Part shown: positions 27,179 to 34,499 of the stretch, one piece after another
Layout: each line of letters opens with the position of its first letter
Numbering within the stretch: position 1 is the first letter of the stretch
Assembly: GCA_027484145.1 (NCBI GenBank)
Contig: JAIXUH010000026.1
Coordinates: 434,001 to 498,000 of the forward strand
DNA length: 64,000 nt
DNA from: Rhodobacter sp.
Lineage (GTDB): Bacteria; Pseudomonadota; Alphaproteobacteria; Rhodobacterales; Rhodobacteraceae
Direction of reading: 5' to 3'
The notes under the pieces: model-generated
Told to the model about the DNA's origin: nothing
The model's input: only the letters and a program-made list of their open reading frames with translations
The model's database searches: none
Translations under genes and position numbers: made by a program

Positions 27179-27346
27179 TTACGATGCGTCTCGGTCGTTG
27201 ACAGTCTTCAGACCGCTGACGGGCGCGGATTTCTGCCGCCGCACGATCGGCTTGTTCAGGGCGTTCGCCTAGGCCTTTACGTTGGCCAACACCGGGCCGG
27301 TGTCCGCCGACTGGCCCGTGGCGCTGTACCCGTCTTCCTTGATCCG
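27179..27346 (-). pseudogene. Decayed duplicate of the leuA 3' end
   Basis: Read on the minus strand in one frame this gives RIKEDGYSATGQSADTGPVL, ANVKA, a TAG stop, then ANALNKPIVRRQKSAP and a short divergent tail. The authentic LeuA C-terminus (28482-28647) reads RLEEDGRIVTGQSADTDTIV, ASAKAYVNALNKLIVRRQKS. About 32 of 54 aligned positions are identical with no gap, and the 21 bases centred on TTTCTGCCGCCGCACGATC are unchanged between copies. The stop replaces the Tyr codon of leuA. The upper half of the relic is in frame with and forms the C-terminus of the DUF1127 gene; the lower half follows its stop. Confidence 0.85.
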
Positions 27347-27472
27347 CCCCTGCACACGGTCGCGCAGATCGTCGCGCGGCAACCCCATGTCAGCAAGAAG
27401 CCGGTCGTCCAGCCTTTGCAACTGCACCAGCGTGCCTTCGGTCGCCCACCGTCGTTTCAGCAATTTCCACAT
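27269..27472 (-). CDS. Small DUF1127 protein with a LeuA-derived tail
   Basis: A 67-residue protein. The first 40 or so residues, MWKLLKRRWATEGTLVQLQR and LDDRLLADMGLPRDDLRDRV, match the DUF1127 (YjiS-like) pattern, arginine-rich helices seen in small proteins that bind RNA or affect phosphate and carbon metabolism. The last 25 residues are not DUF1127 but a decayed LeuA C-terminal segment in frame. The start at 27472 has GGAGG five bases upstream; ATG 27484 is also in frame. It diverges from a LysR gene with a symmetric box between them. Whether the chimeric tail matters is unknown. Confidence 0.7.
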   Translation of the reverse strand: MWKLLKRRWATEGTLVQLQRLDDRLLADMGLPRDDLRDRVQGRIKEDGYSATGQSADTGPVLANVKA

Positions 27473-27521
27473 GGCCGCCTCCATTCTTGAAGGCCCCCTT
27501 TTGCCACACAGTCGTTTCTGC

Positions 27522-27538
27522 GATAATCTGACATTATC
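27522..27538. promoter_or_regulatory. Symmetric LysR-type box between DUF1127 and lysR
   Basis: GATAAT-CTGAC-ATTATC is a perfect six-base inverted repeat with a five-base spacer and fits the T-N11-A form of LysR-family binding sites. It lies 28 bases before the LysR start and 49 bases before the DUF1127 start, the usual place for an autoregulating LysR protein that also controls a divergent gene. Binding is inferred. Confidence 0.5.
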
Positions 27539-27566
27539 AGGATGCCTTTTGAAGCAAGGGTAATGA

Positions 27567-28466
27567 ATGCGTGGCAGTGAATTCTCTGAGCTTCGGGCCT
27601 TCGCGGCCGTGATCCGACATCGCAGTTTTACCCGTGCGGCGCAGCATCTTGGCGTGTCGCCCTCGGCACTCAGTCAACTGATCCGCGGCCTCGAAGATCG
27701 GCTTGGCCAACGTCTGTTGAACCGTACCACCCGCAGTGTGGCGCCAAGTCATGCCGGTACGGCGCTGGCTGAACGGCTTCTGCCGGTTCTGGATGACTTG
27801 AATGGTGTGATCGACAGTGCCTTTGCCGCAGGGGGAGGGGTGTCGGGCCCCCTGCGCCTCAACGTTGTCACCGTGGCGATGACCAAGCTGGCACTCGCGG
27901 TGCCCGGCTTTCTGGCCCGCTATCCCCGGGTCACGCTGGAAGTCGAGGTGAATGACGCCCTTGTCGATATCGTGGCACAGGGCTTTGATGCGGGCATCCG
28001 TCTGGCCGAGCGGCTGGAAGCCGACATGATTGCGGTACCCTTTGGCGGCCCCTTGCGGATGGCGGTCGTGGCAGCACCGTCCTATCTGGCCAAACGAATG
28101 CCGCCGCTGCATCCCCGCGATCTGGAACGGCATGAATGCCTCGTCTCGCTGGCCCCTTCGACCGGGGCGCCCTACCGCTGGGAGTTTGACAAGGACGGCG
28201 TCGCCCTACGGGTTCTGGTGACAGGCCGACTGGTGGGGTCCGATGTGCGCCTCCGCCTTGCGGCCTGTGAAGCTGGACTGGGGATTGGCTATTTCTTTGA
28301 AACCGAGGTGGCCGACCTGCTGGCATCGCGGACACTGATGCGCGTGCTGGAGGATTGGACGCCCCCGTTTCCAGGAGCGCATGTCTACTATCCTAGCCGC
28401 CGCAATCCACCGCCACCTTTGCGTGCCTTCATCGACCACTTCAAAGGCATGGCGCGGGGCACATGA
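27567..28466 (+). CDS. LysR-family transcriptional regulator
   Basis: A 299-residue LTTR. The N-terminal winged HTH is clear (ELRAFAAVIRHRSFTRAAQH, LGVSPSALSQLIRGLEDRLG, QRLLNRTTRSVAPS), and the C-terminal substrate-binding domain of the type 2 periplasmic fold runs from about residue 90 (GPLRLNVVTVAMTKLALAVP) to the end. The cluster to which it belongs resembles the PtxR/AaeR-like group that responds to small acids or aromatic compounds, but no specific ligand can be named. It is convergent with leuA, ending 15 bases from the leuA stop codon. Confidence 0.92.
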   Translation: MRGSEFSELRAFAAVIRHRSFTRAAQHLGVSPSALSQLIRGLEDRLGQRLLNRTTRSVAPSHAGTALAERLLPVLDDLNGVIDSAFAAGGGVSGPLRLNVVTVAMTKLALAVPGFLARYPRVTLEVEVNDALVDIVAQGFDAGIRLAERLEADMIAVPFGGPLRMAVVAAPSYLAKRMPPLHPRDLERHECLVSLAPSTGAPYRWEFDKDGVALRVLVTGRLVGSDVRLRLAACEAGLGIGYFFETEVADLLASRTLMRVLEDWTPPFPGAHVYYPSRRNPPPPLRAFIDHFKGMARGT

Positions 28467-28481
28467 CCCCGCGCCGGGCCG

Positions 28482-30083
28482 TCATTCGCCGTGGTAGCTT
28501 ACCGTTTTCACATCGCTGCCAGGGGCCGATTTCTGCCGCCGCACGATCAGCTTGTTCAGCGCGTTCACGTAAGCCTTGGCACTGGCCACGATCGTATCGG
28601 TATCGGCCGATTGCCCGGTCACGATGCGGCCATCTTCTTCCAGCCGGACGGTGACGGTGGCTTGCGCATCGGTGCCTTCGGTGACGGCGGCCACCTGATA
28701 GACCTGCAGCCGTGCCTTGTGCGGAAACAGCATCTTGACGCAGTTGAACGCCGCATCGACCGGGCCATCACCTGTGGCGTCGATCACGTGGTCCACGCCC
28801 TCGATGGTCAGAGTCATCTCTGCCTCTTGCGGGCCATCGGTGCCGCAAACCACGCGCAGACGTTTCAACTGCATGTGGTCATGCGCGTCCATCGTTGCCT
28901 CATCGGCCACCAGCGCGATCAGGTCGTCGTCGTAGACTTCCTTCTTGCGGTCGGCGAGCGCTTTGAACCGCACGAACACGTCGTTCAACTGGTTGTCGGC
29001 CAGATCATAGCCCAGTTCTTTCATCTTGGACCGCAGGGCGGCGCGGCCCGAATGCTTGCCCATGGCGATGTTCTTTTGCGTCAGCCCGATATCTTCGGGG
29101 CGCATGATCTCGAACGTCTCGACGTTCTTCAGCACGCCGTCCTGATGGATGCCGCTTTCGTGCAGAAAGGCGTTTTTGCCGACGATGGCCTTGTTGAATT
29201 GCACCGGAAAGCCAGAGACCGCCGCCACGCGCCGCGACAGGTTCATGATCTTGGTCGTGTCGATCCGGGTCTGGAACGGCATGATGTCGTTGCGGACCTT
29301 CATCGCCATCACAACCTCTTCCAAGGCAGTGTTGCCAGCACGTTCGCCCAAGCCATTGATCGTGCACTCAATCTGCCGGGCGCCCGCCTCAACTGCCGCA
29401 AGCGCGTTGGCCGTCGCCATGCCCAGATCATTGTGGCAATGGGTTGCAAAGATGATGGTATCTGCGCCCGGCACCCGTTCCAGCAACATGCGGATCAGGT
29501 CGGCACTTTCGCGCGGGGCGGTATAGCCCACCGTATCGGGGATGTTGATGGTGGTCGCACCCGCCTTGATGGCGATTTCCACCACGCGGCACAGGTAATC
29601 ATGTTCGGTCCGCGTGGCATCCATGGGTGACCATTGCACGTTGTCGCACAGGTTGCGGGCATGAGTGACCGTGTCGTGAATCCGCTCCGCCATCTGGTCC
29701 ATGTCGAGGTTCGGAATGGCGCGGTGCAGCGGCGAGGTGCCGATGAAGGTGTGGATGCGGGGCGACGGGGCGTGCTTCACCGCCTCCCAGCAGCGGTCGA
29801 TGTCCTTGAAGTTGGCCCGTGCCAGACCGCAGATCGTGCTGTTCTTGGCACGGCGCGAGATTTCGGACACGGCGGCGAAATCACCCTCGCTGGCAATGGG
29901 AAATCCGGCCTCGATCACGTCGACGCCCATTTCATCCAGCAGGCTGGCAATCTCCAGCTTTTCGTCATGGGTCATGGTGGCGCCAGGGCTTTGTTCGCCA
30001 TCGCGCAGGGTGGTGTCAAAGATGATGACACGCGGTTGATTTTTCGCCTGTGCGGCACCGGTCGGCGTGCGGGTATCGGTCAT
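28482..30083 (-). CDS. leuA: 2-isopropylmalate synthase
   Basis: A 533-residue enzyme that condenses acetyl-CoA with 2-ketoisovalerate, the first committed step to leucine. The HMGL-like barrel has the metal- and substrate-binding FDTTLRDGEQSPGATMTHDE, the metal HCHNDLGMATANALAAVEAG and NGLGERAGNTALEEVVMAMK; the C-terminal regulatory domain (LeuA_dimer), from about residue 400, ends in TGQSADTDTIVASAKAYVNA. Leucine inhibits through this domain. It is preceded by a leader peptide with seven Leu codons, pointing to leucine-dependent control. The 3' end has a decayed twin at 27179-27346. Confidence 0.96.
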   Translation of the reverse strand: MTDTRTPTGAAQAKNQPRVIIFDTTLRDGEQSPGATMTHDEKLEIASLLDEMGVDVIEAGFPIASEGDFAAVSEISRRAKNSTICGLARANFKDIDRCWEAVKHAPSPRIHTFIGTSPLHRAIPNLDMDQMAERIHDTVTHARNLCDNVQWSPMDATRTEHDYLCRVVEIAIKAGATTINIPDTVGYTAPRESADLIRMLLERVPGADTIIFATHCHNDLGMATANALAAVEAGARQIECTINGLGERAGNTALEEVVMAMKVRNDIMPFQTRIDTTKIMNLSRRVAAVSGFPVQFNKAIVGKNAFLHESGIHQDGVLKNVETFEIMRPEDIGLTQKNIAMGKHSGRAALRSKMKELGYDLADNQLNDVFVRFKALADRKKEVYDDDLIALVADEATMDAHDHMQLKRLRVVCGTDGPQEAEMTLTIEGVDHVIDATGDGPVDAAFNCVKMLFPHKARLQVYQVAAVTEGTDAQATVTVRLEEDGRIVTGQSADTDTIVASAKAYVNALNKLIVRRQKSAPGSDVKTVSYHGE

Positions 30084-30099
30084 GGGATGGGTCCTTTGT

Positions 30100-30175
30100 T
30101 CCTTAGCTTTTCCTCTTGGGCGCTGGTCACCTCCGAGCGGTCGCGCCCAAGGGCACGCTCAGAGGCGGCTAAGGA
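30100..30175 (-). promoter_or_regulatory. Predicted leuA attenuator-like leader RNA
   Basis: A perfect nine-base stem CTTGGGCGC (30115-30123) with GCGCCCAAG (30143-30151) lies between the leader peptide stop and leuA. In addition TCCTTAGC within the peptide's Leu codons (30175-30168 on the minus strand) can pair with GCTAAGGA (30107-30100), an SD-like sequence close before leuA. A ribosome stalled at the Leu run would block that pairing. There is no T-run after the stem, so control could be at translation rather than termination. The mechanism is inferred. Confidence 0.55.
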
Positions 30176-30245
30176 GAAGCAGGCCACGGGTGGCCGTCAG
30201 GGCCAAAACCCCGGCAAAGCGTGCGATATGTGCATCCCGTTTCAT
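30159..30245 (-). CDS. Leucine-rich leader peptide of leuA
   Basis: A 28-codon frame reading MKRDAHIARFAGVLALTATR then GLLLLSRL, ending TGA, 76 bases before the leuA start. Seven of 28 codons are leucine, with four in a row near the end (CTG CTT CTC CTT). This is the classic form of an attenuation leader peptide: short, close to a promoter, with consecutive codons for the end product of the operon. A TTGCCG-17-TACATT promoter lies just upstream, giving an estimated 20-25-base untranslated start. I see no strong ribosome-binding site. Comparable leucine leaders are established for enteric leu operons and have been predicted in alphaproteobacteria. Confidence 0.8.
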   Translation of the reverse strand: MKRDAHIARFAGVLALTATRGLLLLSRL

Positions 30246-30273
30246 GGGCGCTGACGATACGCAGGGCACGGGG

Positions 30274-30302
30274 AATGTAAAGGGGCATTCGTGGACCGGC
30301 AA
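30274..30302 (-). promoter_or_regulatory. leuA promoter
   Basis: On the minus strand TTGCCG (30302-30297) and TACATT (30279-30274) are separated by exactly 17 bases, a good sigma-70 match. Transcription should begin around 30267, some twenty bases before the leader peptide ATG. This supports the leader as part of the leuA transcript. Confidence 0.6.
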
Positions 30303-30358
30303 TCGTGTGGGGTGGTGCCGCGGCACTTCGCGCTGTCGCAATCTTGTCAGATCTGCCA

Positions 30359-30387
30359 CAGTGTAGCCGTGTTCGTTTTCTACACTG
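30359..30387. promoter_or_regulatory. Inverted repeat CAGTGTAG...CTACACTG before the GSCFA gene
   Basis: A perfect eight-base inverted repeat with a 13-base spacer ends five bases before the ATG at 30393. It could be a protein-binding site or an mRNA hairpin hiding the ribosome-binding region, which otherwise lacks a recognisable SD sequence. Function is unknown. Confidence 0.4.
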
Positions 30388-30392
30388 GTGCC

Positions 30393-31478
30393 ATGTCAAA
30401 GAACCAGAACCCATACTCTGATTTGCCGCCAACGGCATTCTGGCGCACGGGCGTGGCAGAAGCGGGCCTGTTCGGGTTGAAAAACCTGTGGTCCAGCCCG
30501 TGGGAACTGCCTGCGGATGCACGGTTTTCCACTTTTGGATCATGCTTTGCCCAGCACATCAGCCGGGCGCTGAAGGCGCGGCGCATGGGTTGGGTCGATG
30601 GTGAGCCTGCCCCCGGCGGCACCCCGCCTGACCTTGCGCGCGATTTCAATTATGGCGTCTTTTCCGCCCGCACCGCCAACATCTATACCGCCGCACAACT
30701 GCTGTTGCTGCTGCGCATGGTGGCGGGCGAAGTGGCCGTGGACGTTCCAGAGGTCTGGGAAACGGAAGGGCGCTTTCGCGACTCGTTGCGCCCGGCGATC
30801 GAACCCACGGGCTTTGCTTCGGTGGCCGAGGCGGTGCTGTCGCGGCGTGCCATGCTGCGCGGTCTGAAACGTGCCATCGAAGGGGCCGATGTGTTTGTCT
30901 TTACGCTTGGCCTGACCGAAGGCTGGGAAAGCATGTCGGGCCAGCCCTATGCCGCCTGTCCGGGCACGATGGGCGGCACCTTTGACGCTGGGTGGCACCG
31001 GTTCGTCAACTATCGCCACGCGTCCATCCGGCAGGCGCTGGAAGAGTCGCTTGCCATTCTGCGCCGCCTGAACCCGGCGATCCACCTGTTGCTGACAGTC
31101 AGCCCCGTGCCGCTGACTGCCACGGCATCGGGCGGGCATGTGCTGTCGGCCACCACCTATTCGAAATCGGTGCTGCGGGCGGTTGCGGGCGAGATGGCTG
31201 AAGATCACGCCGTGGTCGATTACTTTCCATCCTTTGAGATCATCACCGGCCCGGCCACGCGATCCGCGTTTTACGAGCCGAACCTGCGCAGCGTGGTGCC
31301 CGAAGGGGTTGAGGTGGTGATGGGTCATTTCTTCAACGGTCTGTCGCTGACCGGCCCTGCCCGTCACGGTGTCGAGGCGGCCGCCGAAGCCGCGCTTGAT
31401 GCCGCCATTGCGCGCGACATGAAGGATGAGGAACTTGCCTGCGAAGAGGCCGCGTTGGAGGCTTTCAATGCAACCTGA
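30393..31478 (+). CDS. GSCFA-domain protein (SGNH hydrolase superfamily)
   Basis: A 361-residue protein carrying the family's namesake FSTFGSCFAQHISRALKARR about residue 50, followed by FNYGVFSARTANIYTAAQLL and DVFVFTLGLTEGWESMSGQP. It then has the late segment AIHLLLTVSPVPLTATASGG and a second conserved part near DHAVVDYFPSFEIITGPATR, with FYEPNLRSVVPEGVEVVMGH. GSCFA proteins are thought to belong to the SGNH esterase/acyltransferase superfamily and occur near glycan genes; substrates are largely unknown. ATG 30393 is chosen because the longer frame lacks family sequence. It overlaps the next gene, another SGNH-type protein, by 11 bases. Confidence 0.82.
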   Translation: MSKNQNPYSDLPPTAFWRTGVAEAGLFGLKNLWSSPWELPADARFSTFGSCFAQHISRALKARRMGWVDGEPAPGGTPPDLARDFNYGVFSARTANIYTAAQLLLLLRMVAGEVAVDVPEVWETEGRFRDSLRPAIEPTGFASVAEAVLSRRAMLRGLKRAIEGADVFVFTLGLTEGWESMSGQPYAACPGTMGGTFDAGWHRFVNYRHASIRQALEESLAILRRLNPAIHLLLTVSPVPLTATASGGHVLSATTYSKSVLRAVAGEMAEDHAVVDYFPSFEIITGPATRSAFYEPNLRSVVPEGVEVVMGHFFNGLSLTGPARHGVEAAAEAALDAAIARDMKDEELACEEAALEAFNAT

Positions 31479-32145
31479 TCTGCTGATCGTTGGCGACAGC
31501 CACACCGCCGCGCTGCAAGAAGCCGCGATTGCGCGCGGGATGAATGCCAAGATGCTGTATATCTCGGGAAATCACTGGCACGAAAACAAGATGCGCCCGC
31601 ATGCCACGCAAGGCATCTCTGCCGCCTATCGGCCCGGTCTGAACCGCCGTATTGCCGCCTTTGCAGCCGAAGTGGGCGGGTCTGTCTTTCAGCCCGGCAT
31701 CCCGGTGCTGGCCAGCTTTGGCTATCATCTGGGCCGCCTTGTGCCGCTATTCGCCCGCCATGGCCACAGCCCGGATGGCCCGCAGACCGAGGTTGAGGAT
31801 CAGCACCTGTTCGTGTCCGACGCCTTCCTGCATGCATATATTGCGCATCATCGCGGGTCGCTCTTGCGCGTGCTGCGGCTTGCGGCCAAGCAAGCCAATG
31901 TCATCGTCGTGGCCCCGCCGATGATTCAGACTGACCCCGTCGCCTTGCGCTTTGCCGATGCCATCACAGAGATTGTGCGTGGCTGGGGTGTCACCGTGTT
32001 TGATCCGCGCCGCGAACCGGACTGGTCCGGCAAACCCTTGCCTGATCACCTGCGTGCGCCCGATGGCGTGCATGGCAATGCTGCGTATGGCCAAGAGGTG
32101 CTGGCGCGTCTTTTTGACCGGGGATTGATCCGAAACGCGGCCTGA
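31468..32145 (+). CDS. SGNH-hydrolase-like protein
   Basis: A 225-residue protein starting MQPDLLIVGDSHTAALQEAA, where GDSH gives the nucleophile serine block of the GDSL/SGNH superfamily. A late APDGVHGNAAYGQEVLARLF supplies the DxxH pair. The interior has an Asn-bearing ISGNHWHENKMRPHATQGIS. Related proteins remove or add acyl groups on sugars. It has no signal peptide. It overlaps the GSCFA gene by 11 bases, so the two probably act together; it is 31 bases before the SDR gene. Confidence 0.78.
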   Translation: MQPDLLIVGDSHTAALQEAAIARGMNAKMLYISGNHWHENKMRPHATQGISAAYRPGLNRRIAAFAAEVGGSVFQPGIPVLASFGYHLGRLVPLFARHGHSPDGPQTEVEDQHLFVSDAFLHAYIAHHRGSLLRVLRLAAKQANVIVVAPPMIQTDPVALRFADAITEIVRGWGVTVFDPRREPDWSGKPLPDHLRAPDGVHGNAAYGQEVLARLFDRGLIRNAA

Positions 32146-32176
32146 TACGAATCCCTTTTGTAAAAAGGGGCAAGGC

Positions 32177-32839
32177 ATGCGGGCACTTATCATCGGCGCA
32201 TCTGGGGGCATCGGCGCGGCGGTTTGCGCGCATCTGGCCGGGCAGGGGGCCGCCGTCACGGCCCTGTCGCGGCGCGACACCGGCCTTGATATCACATCCG
32301 AGGCGTCGGTTATTGCGGCCCTTGCCCCGCTAGAAGCCCCTTATGATCTGGTCATGGTAACAACCGGTGCGCTGGAACTGGACGGTCACGCGCCCGAAAA
32401 AACCCTCAAGGTGCTGGATCCGGAACGGCTGGCCGCTCAATTTGCGCTGAATGCTATCGGCCCGGCAATGGTGCTGAAACACGCCTTGCGCCTGTTGCCA
32501 CGCGCGGCTCCGTCGCATGTGGCCATGCTGTCGGCACGGGTGGGGTCGATCGGGGATAATGCGTTGGGGGGATGGTATTCCTATCGGGCAGCAAAGGCGG
32601 CGCTGAACCAGTTGATCCACACAGCCGCCATCGAAATTGCCCGCAGTCATCCGCAGGCCACCATTGCCTGCCTGCATCCGGGCACCGTGGCAACATCGCT
32701 GACGGCGAAATACGCGGGCGGCCATCCGACCGTGACCCCCGCCGTGGCAGCCGCCCATCTGCTAGGTGTCTTGCAGGGACTGACGCCCGCGCAATCGGGC
32801 GGGTTTTTCGATTGGAAGGGCGAGGCCATCGCGTGGTAA
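32177..32839 (+). CDS. SDR-family NAD(P)-dependent oxidoreductase
   Basis: A 220-residue classical short-chain dehydrogenase. It has the cofactor motif ALIIGASGGIGAAVCAHLAG, the active-site Ser in SHVAMLSARVGSIGDN, the YSYRAAKAALNQLIHTAAIE catalytic Tyr and Lys, and the HPGTVATSLTAKY loop after the barrel. It lies 7 bases into the photolyase gene, a pairing I remember as recurrent in Rhodobacteraceae. The substrate is unknown; the family includes C-factor-like proteins. Confidence 0.88.
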   Translation: MRALIIGASGGIGAAVCAHLAGQGAAVTALSRRDTGLDITSEASVIAALAPLEAPYDLVMVTTGALELDGHAPEKTLKVLDPERLAAQFALNAIGPAMVLKHALRLLPRAAPSHVAMLSARVGSIGDNALGGWYSYRAAKAALNQLIHTAAIEIARSHPQATIACLHPGTVATSLTAKYAGGHPTVTPAVAAAHLLGVLQGLTPAQSGGFFDWKGEAIAW

Positions 32840-34383
32840 ATGTTGGATCGCCGGAAAAAGGCCGCCTGATCCTTGTGCTGGGCGACCAGCTTAACCCCGA
32901 CCTGTCCGCCTTGCGGGCGGCGGACCCGGCCCGCGATACGGTGGTGATGGCCGAGGTGATGGCCGAAGGCACCTATGTGCGCCACCACCCGCAGAAAATT
33001 GCGCTGGTGCTGTCGGCCATGCGCCACTTCGCGGGCGATCTTGCAGCGGCAGGGTGGCGCGTGGCCTATTCGCGGCTGGATGACCCCGACAACACCCAGT
33101 CGATTGCCGGAGAGTTGCTGCGCCGCGCCGACCAGACGGGCGCGGTCGAGGTGATCGCCACCCGCCCCGGCGAATGGCGGCTGATGCAGGCGCTGGATGA
33201 CATGCCGCTGCCGGTGACCCAGCTTGCAGATGATCGTTTTGTCTGCCCCGAGGCCGAGTTTGCCGCATGGGCCGCAGGGCGCAAGGAGTTGCGGCTGGAA
33301 TGGTTTTACCGCGACATGCGCCGCAAGACGGGCCTTCTGATGGATGGCGATGCGCCGGCAGGGGGCAAATGGAACTTTGACCACGACAACCGCAAGGCCG
33401 CCAAGGCGGACCTGTTCCGCCCCAAGGCGCCGCATATTCCCCCCGATGCCGTCACGGCCGAGGTGTTGGCCCTTGTCGCAGACCGCTTCCCCGGCCACTT
33501 TGGCAGCCTGCAAGGCTTTGGCTGGCCGGTTGACCGTGGCGGGGCGCTGAAGGTCTTGTCGCATTTCATCCGCCATGCATTGCCCAGCTTTGGTGATGAA
33601 CAGGATGCGATGCTGCAAGATGACCCGGTGCTCAGCCATTCGCTGCTGTCACCCTGCATGAACATCGGCCTTCTGTCGCCGCTGGAAGTATGCCGCGCCG
33701 CCGAGGCGGAATGGCAGGCCGGTCGCGCGCCCCTGAACGCGGTCGAGGGGTTTATCCGCCAGATCATCGGCTGGCGCGAATTCGTGCGCGGCGTCTATCT
33801 GCTGGCGGGGCCCGATTACACCCGCAAGAACCACCTGAATGCGACCCGCGACCTGCCCGCACTCTATTGGGGGGCAAAGACGCAGATGAACTGCCTGTCG
33901 CATGCGGTGGGGCAGACCCGCGACATGGCCTATGCTCACCATATTCAGCGGCTGATGGTGACCGGCAACTTTGCTATGCTGGCCGGGATCGACCCGCATC
34001 AGGTGCATGAATGGTATCTGTCGGTCTATATCGATGCATTCGAATGGGTCGAGGCGCCCAATACCATCGGGATGAGCCAGTTTGCCGATGGCGGCATGGT
34101 GGGCTCAAAACCCTATGCCGCGTCGGGCGCCTATATCAACCGCATGTCGGATTATTGTGGCCCGTGCCGTTACCGCGTGGCCGAAAAGACGGGCCCCGAT
34201 GCCTGCCCGTTCAACCTGCTCTACTGGGATTTCATGTTGCGCCACCGCGAGGCTTTGGCCCGCAACCCGCGCCTTGGCCCGGTCTACCGCACATGGGACA
34301 AGATGGATGCGGCGCGCCGCGAAACCGTGCTGGCCGAAGCGGGCCAGTTCCTGCGGCGGCTAGAGGCGGGCGAAACCGTCTGA
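32833..34383 (+). CDS. Iron-sulfur photolyase/cryptochrome (FeS-BCP, PhrB/CryB type)
   Basis: A 516-residue flavoprotein of the photolyase-related family. The N-terminal domain opens GRLILVLGDQLNPDLSALRA, the antenna region; the FAD domain has GFGWPVDRGGALKVLSHFIR and the characteristic WREFVRGVYLLAGPDYTRKN. Four cysteines fit the [4Fe-4S] ligands: C354, C442, C445 and C458. Their spacing is identical to the C350, C438, C441 and C454 of Agrobacterium PhrB, a (6-4) photolyase. It starts at GTG, overlapping the SDR stop by seven bases, with a GGAAGGGCGAGG stretch upstream. It repairs UV lesions or senses light; CryB of Rhodobacter sphaeroides does some of both. Confidence 0.9.
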   Translation: MVNVGSPEKGRLILVLGDQLNPDLSALRAADPARDTVVMAEVMAEGTYVRHHPQKIALVLSAMRHFAGDLAAAGWRVAYSRLDDPDNTQSIAGELLRRADQTGAVEVIATRPGEWRLMQALDDMPLPVTQLADDRFVCPEAEFAAWAAGRKELRLEWFYRDMRRKTGLLMDGDAPAGGKWNFDHDNRKAAKADLFRPKAPHIPPDAVTAEVLALVADRFPGHFGSLQGFGWPVDRGGALKVLSHFIRHALPSFGDEQDAMLQDDPVLSHSLLSPCMNIGLLSPLEVCRAAEAEWQAGRAPLNAVEGFIRQIIGWREFVRGVYLLAGPDYTRKNHLNATRDLPALYWGAKTQMNCLSHAVGQTRDMAYAHHIQRLMVTGNFAMLAGIDPHQVHEWYLSVYIDAFEWVEAPNTIGMSQFADGGMVGSKPYAASGAYINRMSDYCGPCRYRVAEKTGPDACPFNLLYWDFMLRHREALARNPRLGPVYRTWDKMDAARRETVLAEAGQFLRRLEAGETV

Positions 34384-34430
34384 ACCGCCGAGGCAGGAGC
34401 AGAGGTCGCGCACCAAAACCCACGCCAGAA

Positions 34431-34486
34431 CGGAGCCAAGCGCGACGGCGCGCAGGCGACCTTTAGCTTGCGCCGCAGGCGCGCAA
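34431..34486. repeat. Dispersed GC-rich intergenic repeat, copy B
   Basis: Shares with copy A (18478-18533) the flank CGGAGCCAAGCGCG, the block GGCGAC and the exact 19-base core GCTTGCGCCGCAGGCGCGC (34466-34484). It lies in the 116-base gap where the photolyase and MORN genes converge, a typical spot for a transcription-ending or REP-like element. Confidence 0.55.
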
Positions 34487-34499
34487 TCTGGTTCAGGCG

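Noticed and set aside
27137-27566. Possible insertion sequence between the glycosyltransferase fusion and lysR
   Set aside because: No transposase, no terminal inverted repeats and no short target duplication; the similarity to leuA explains the odd sequence better.
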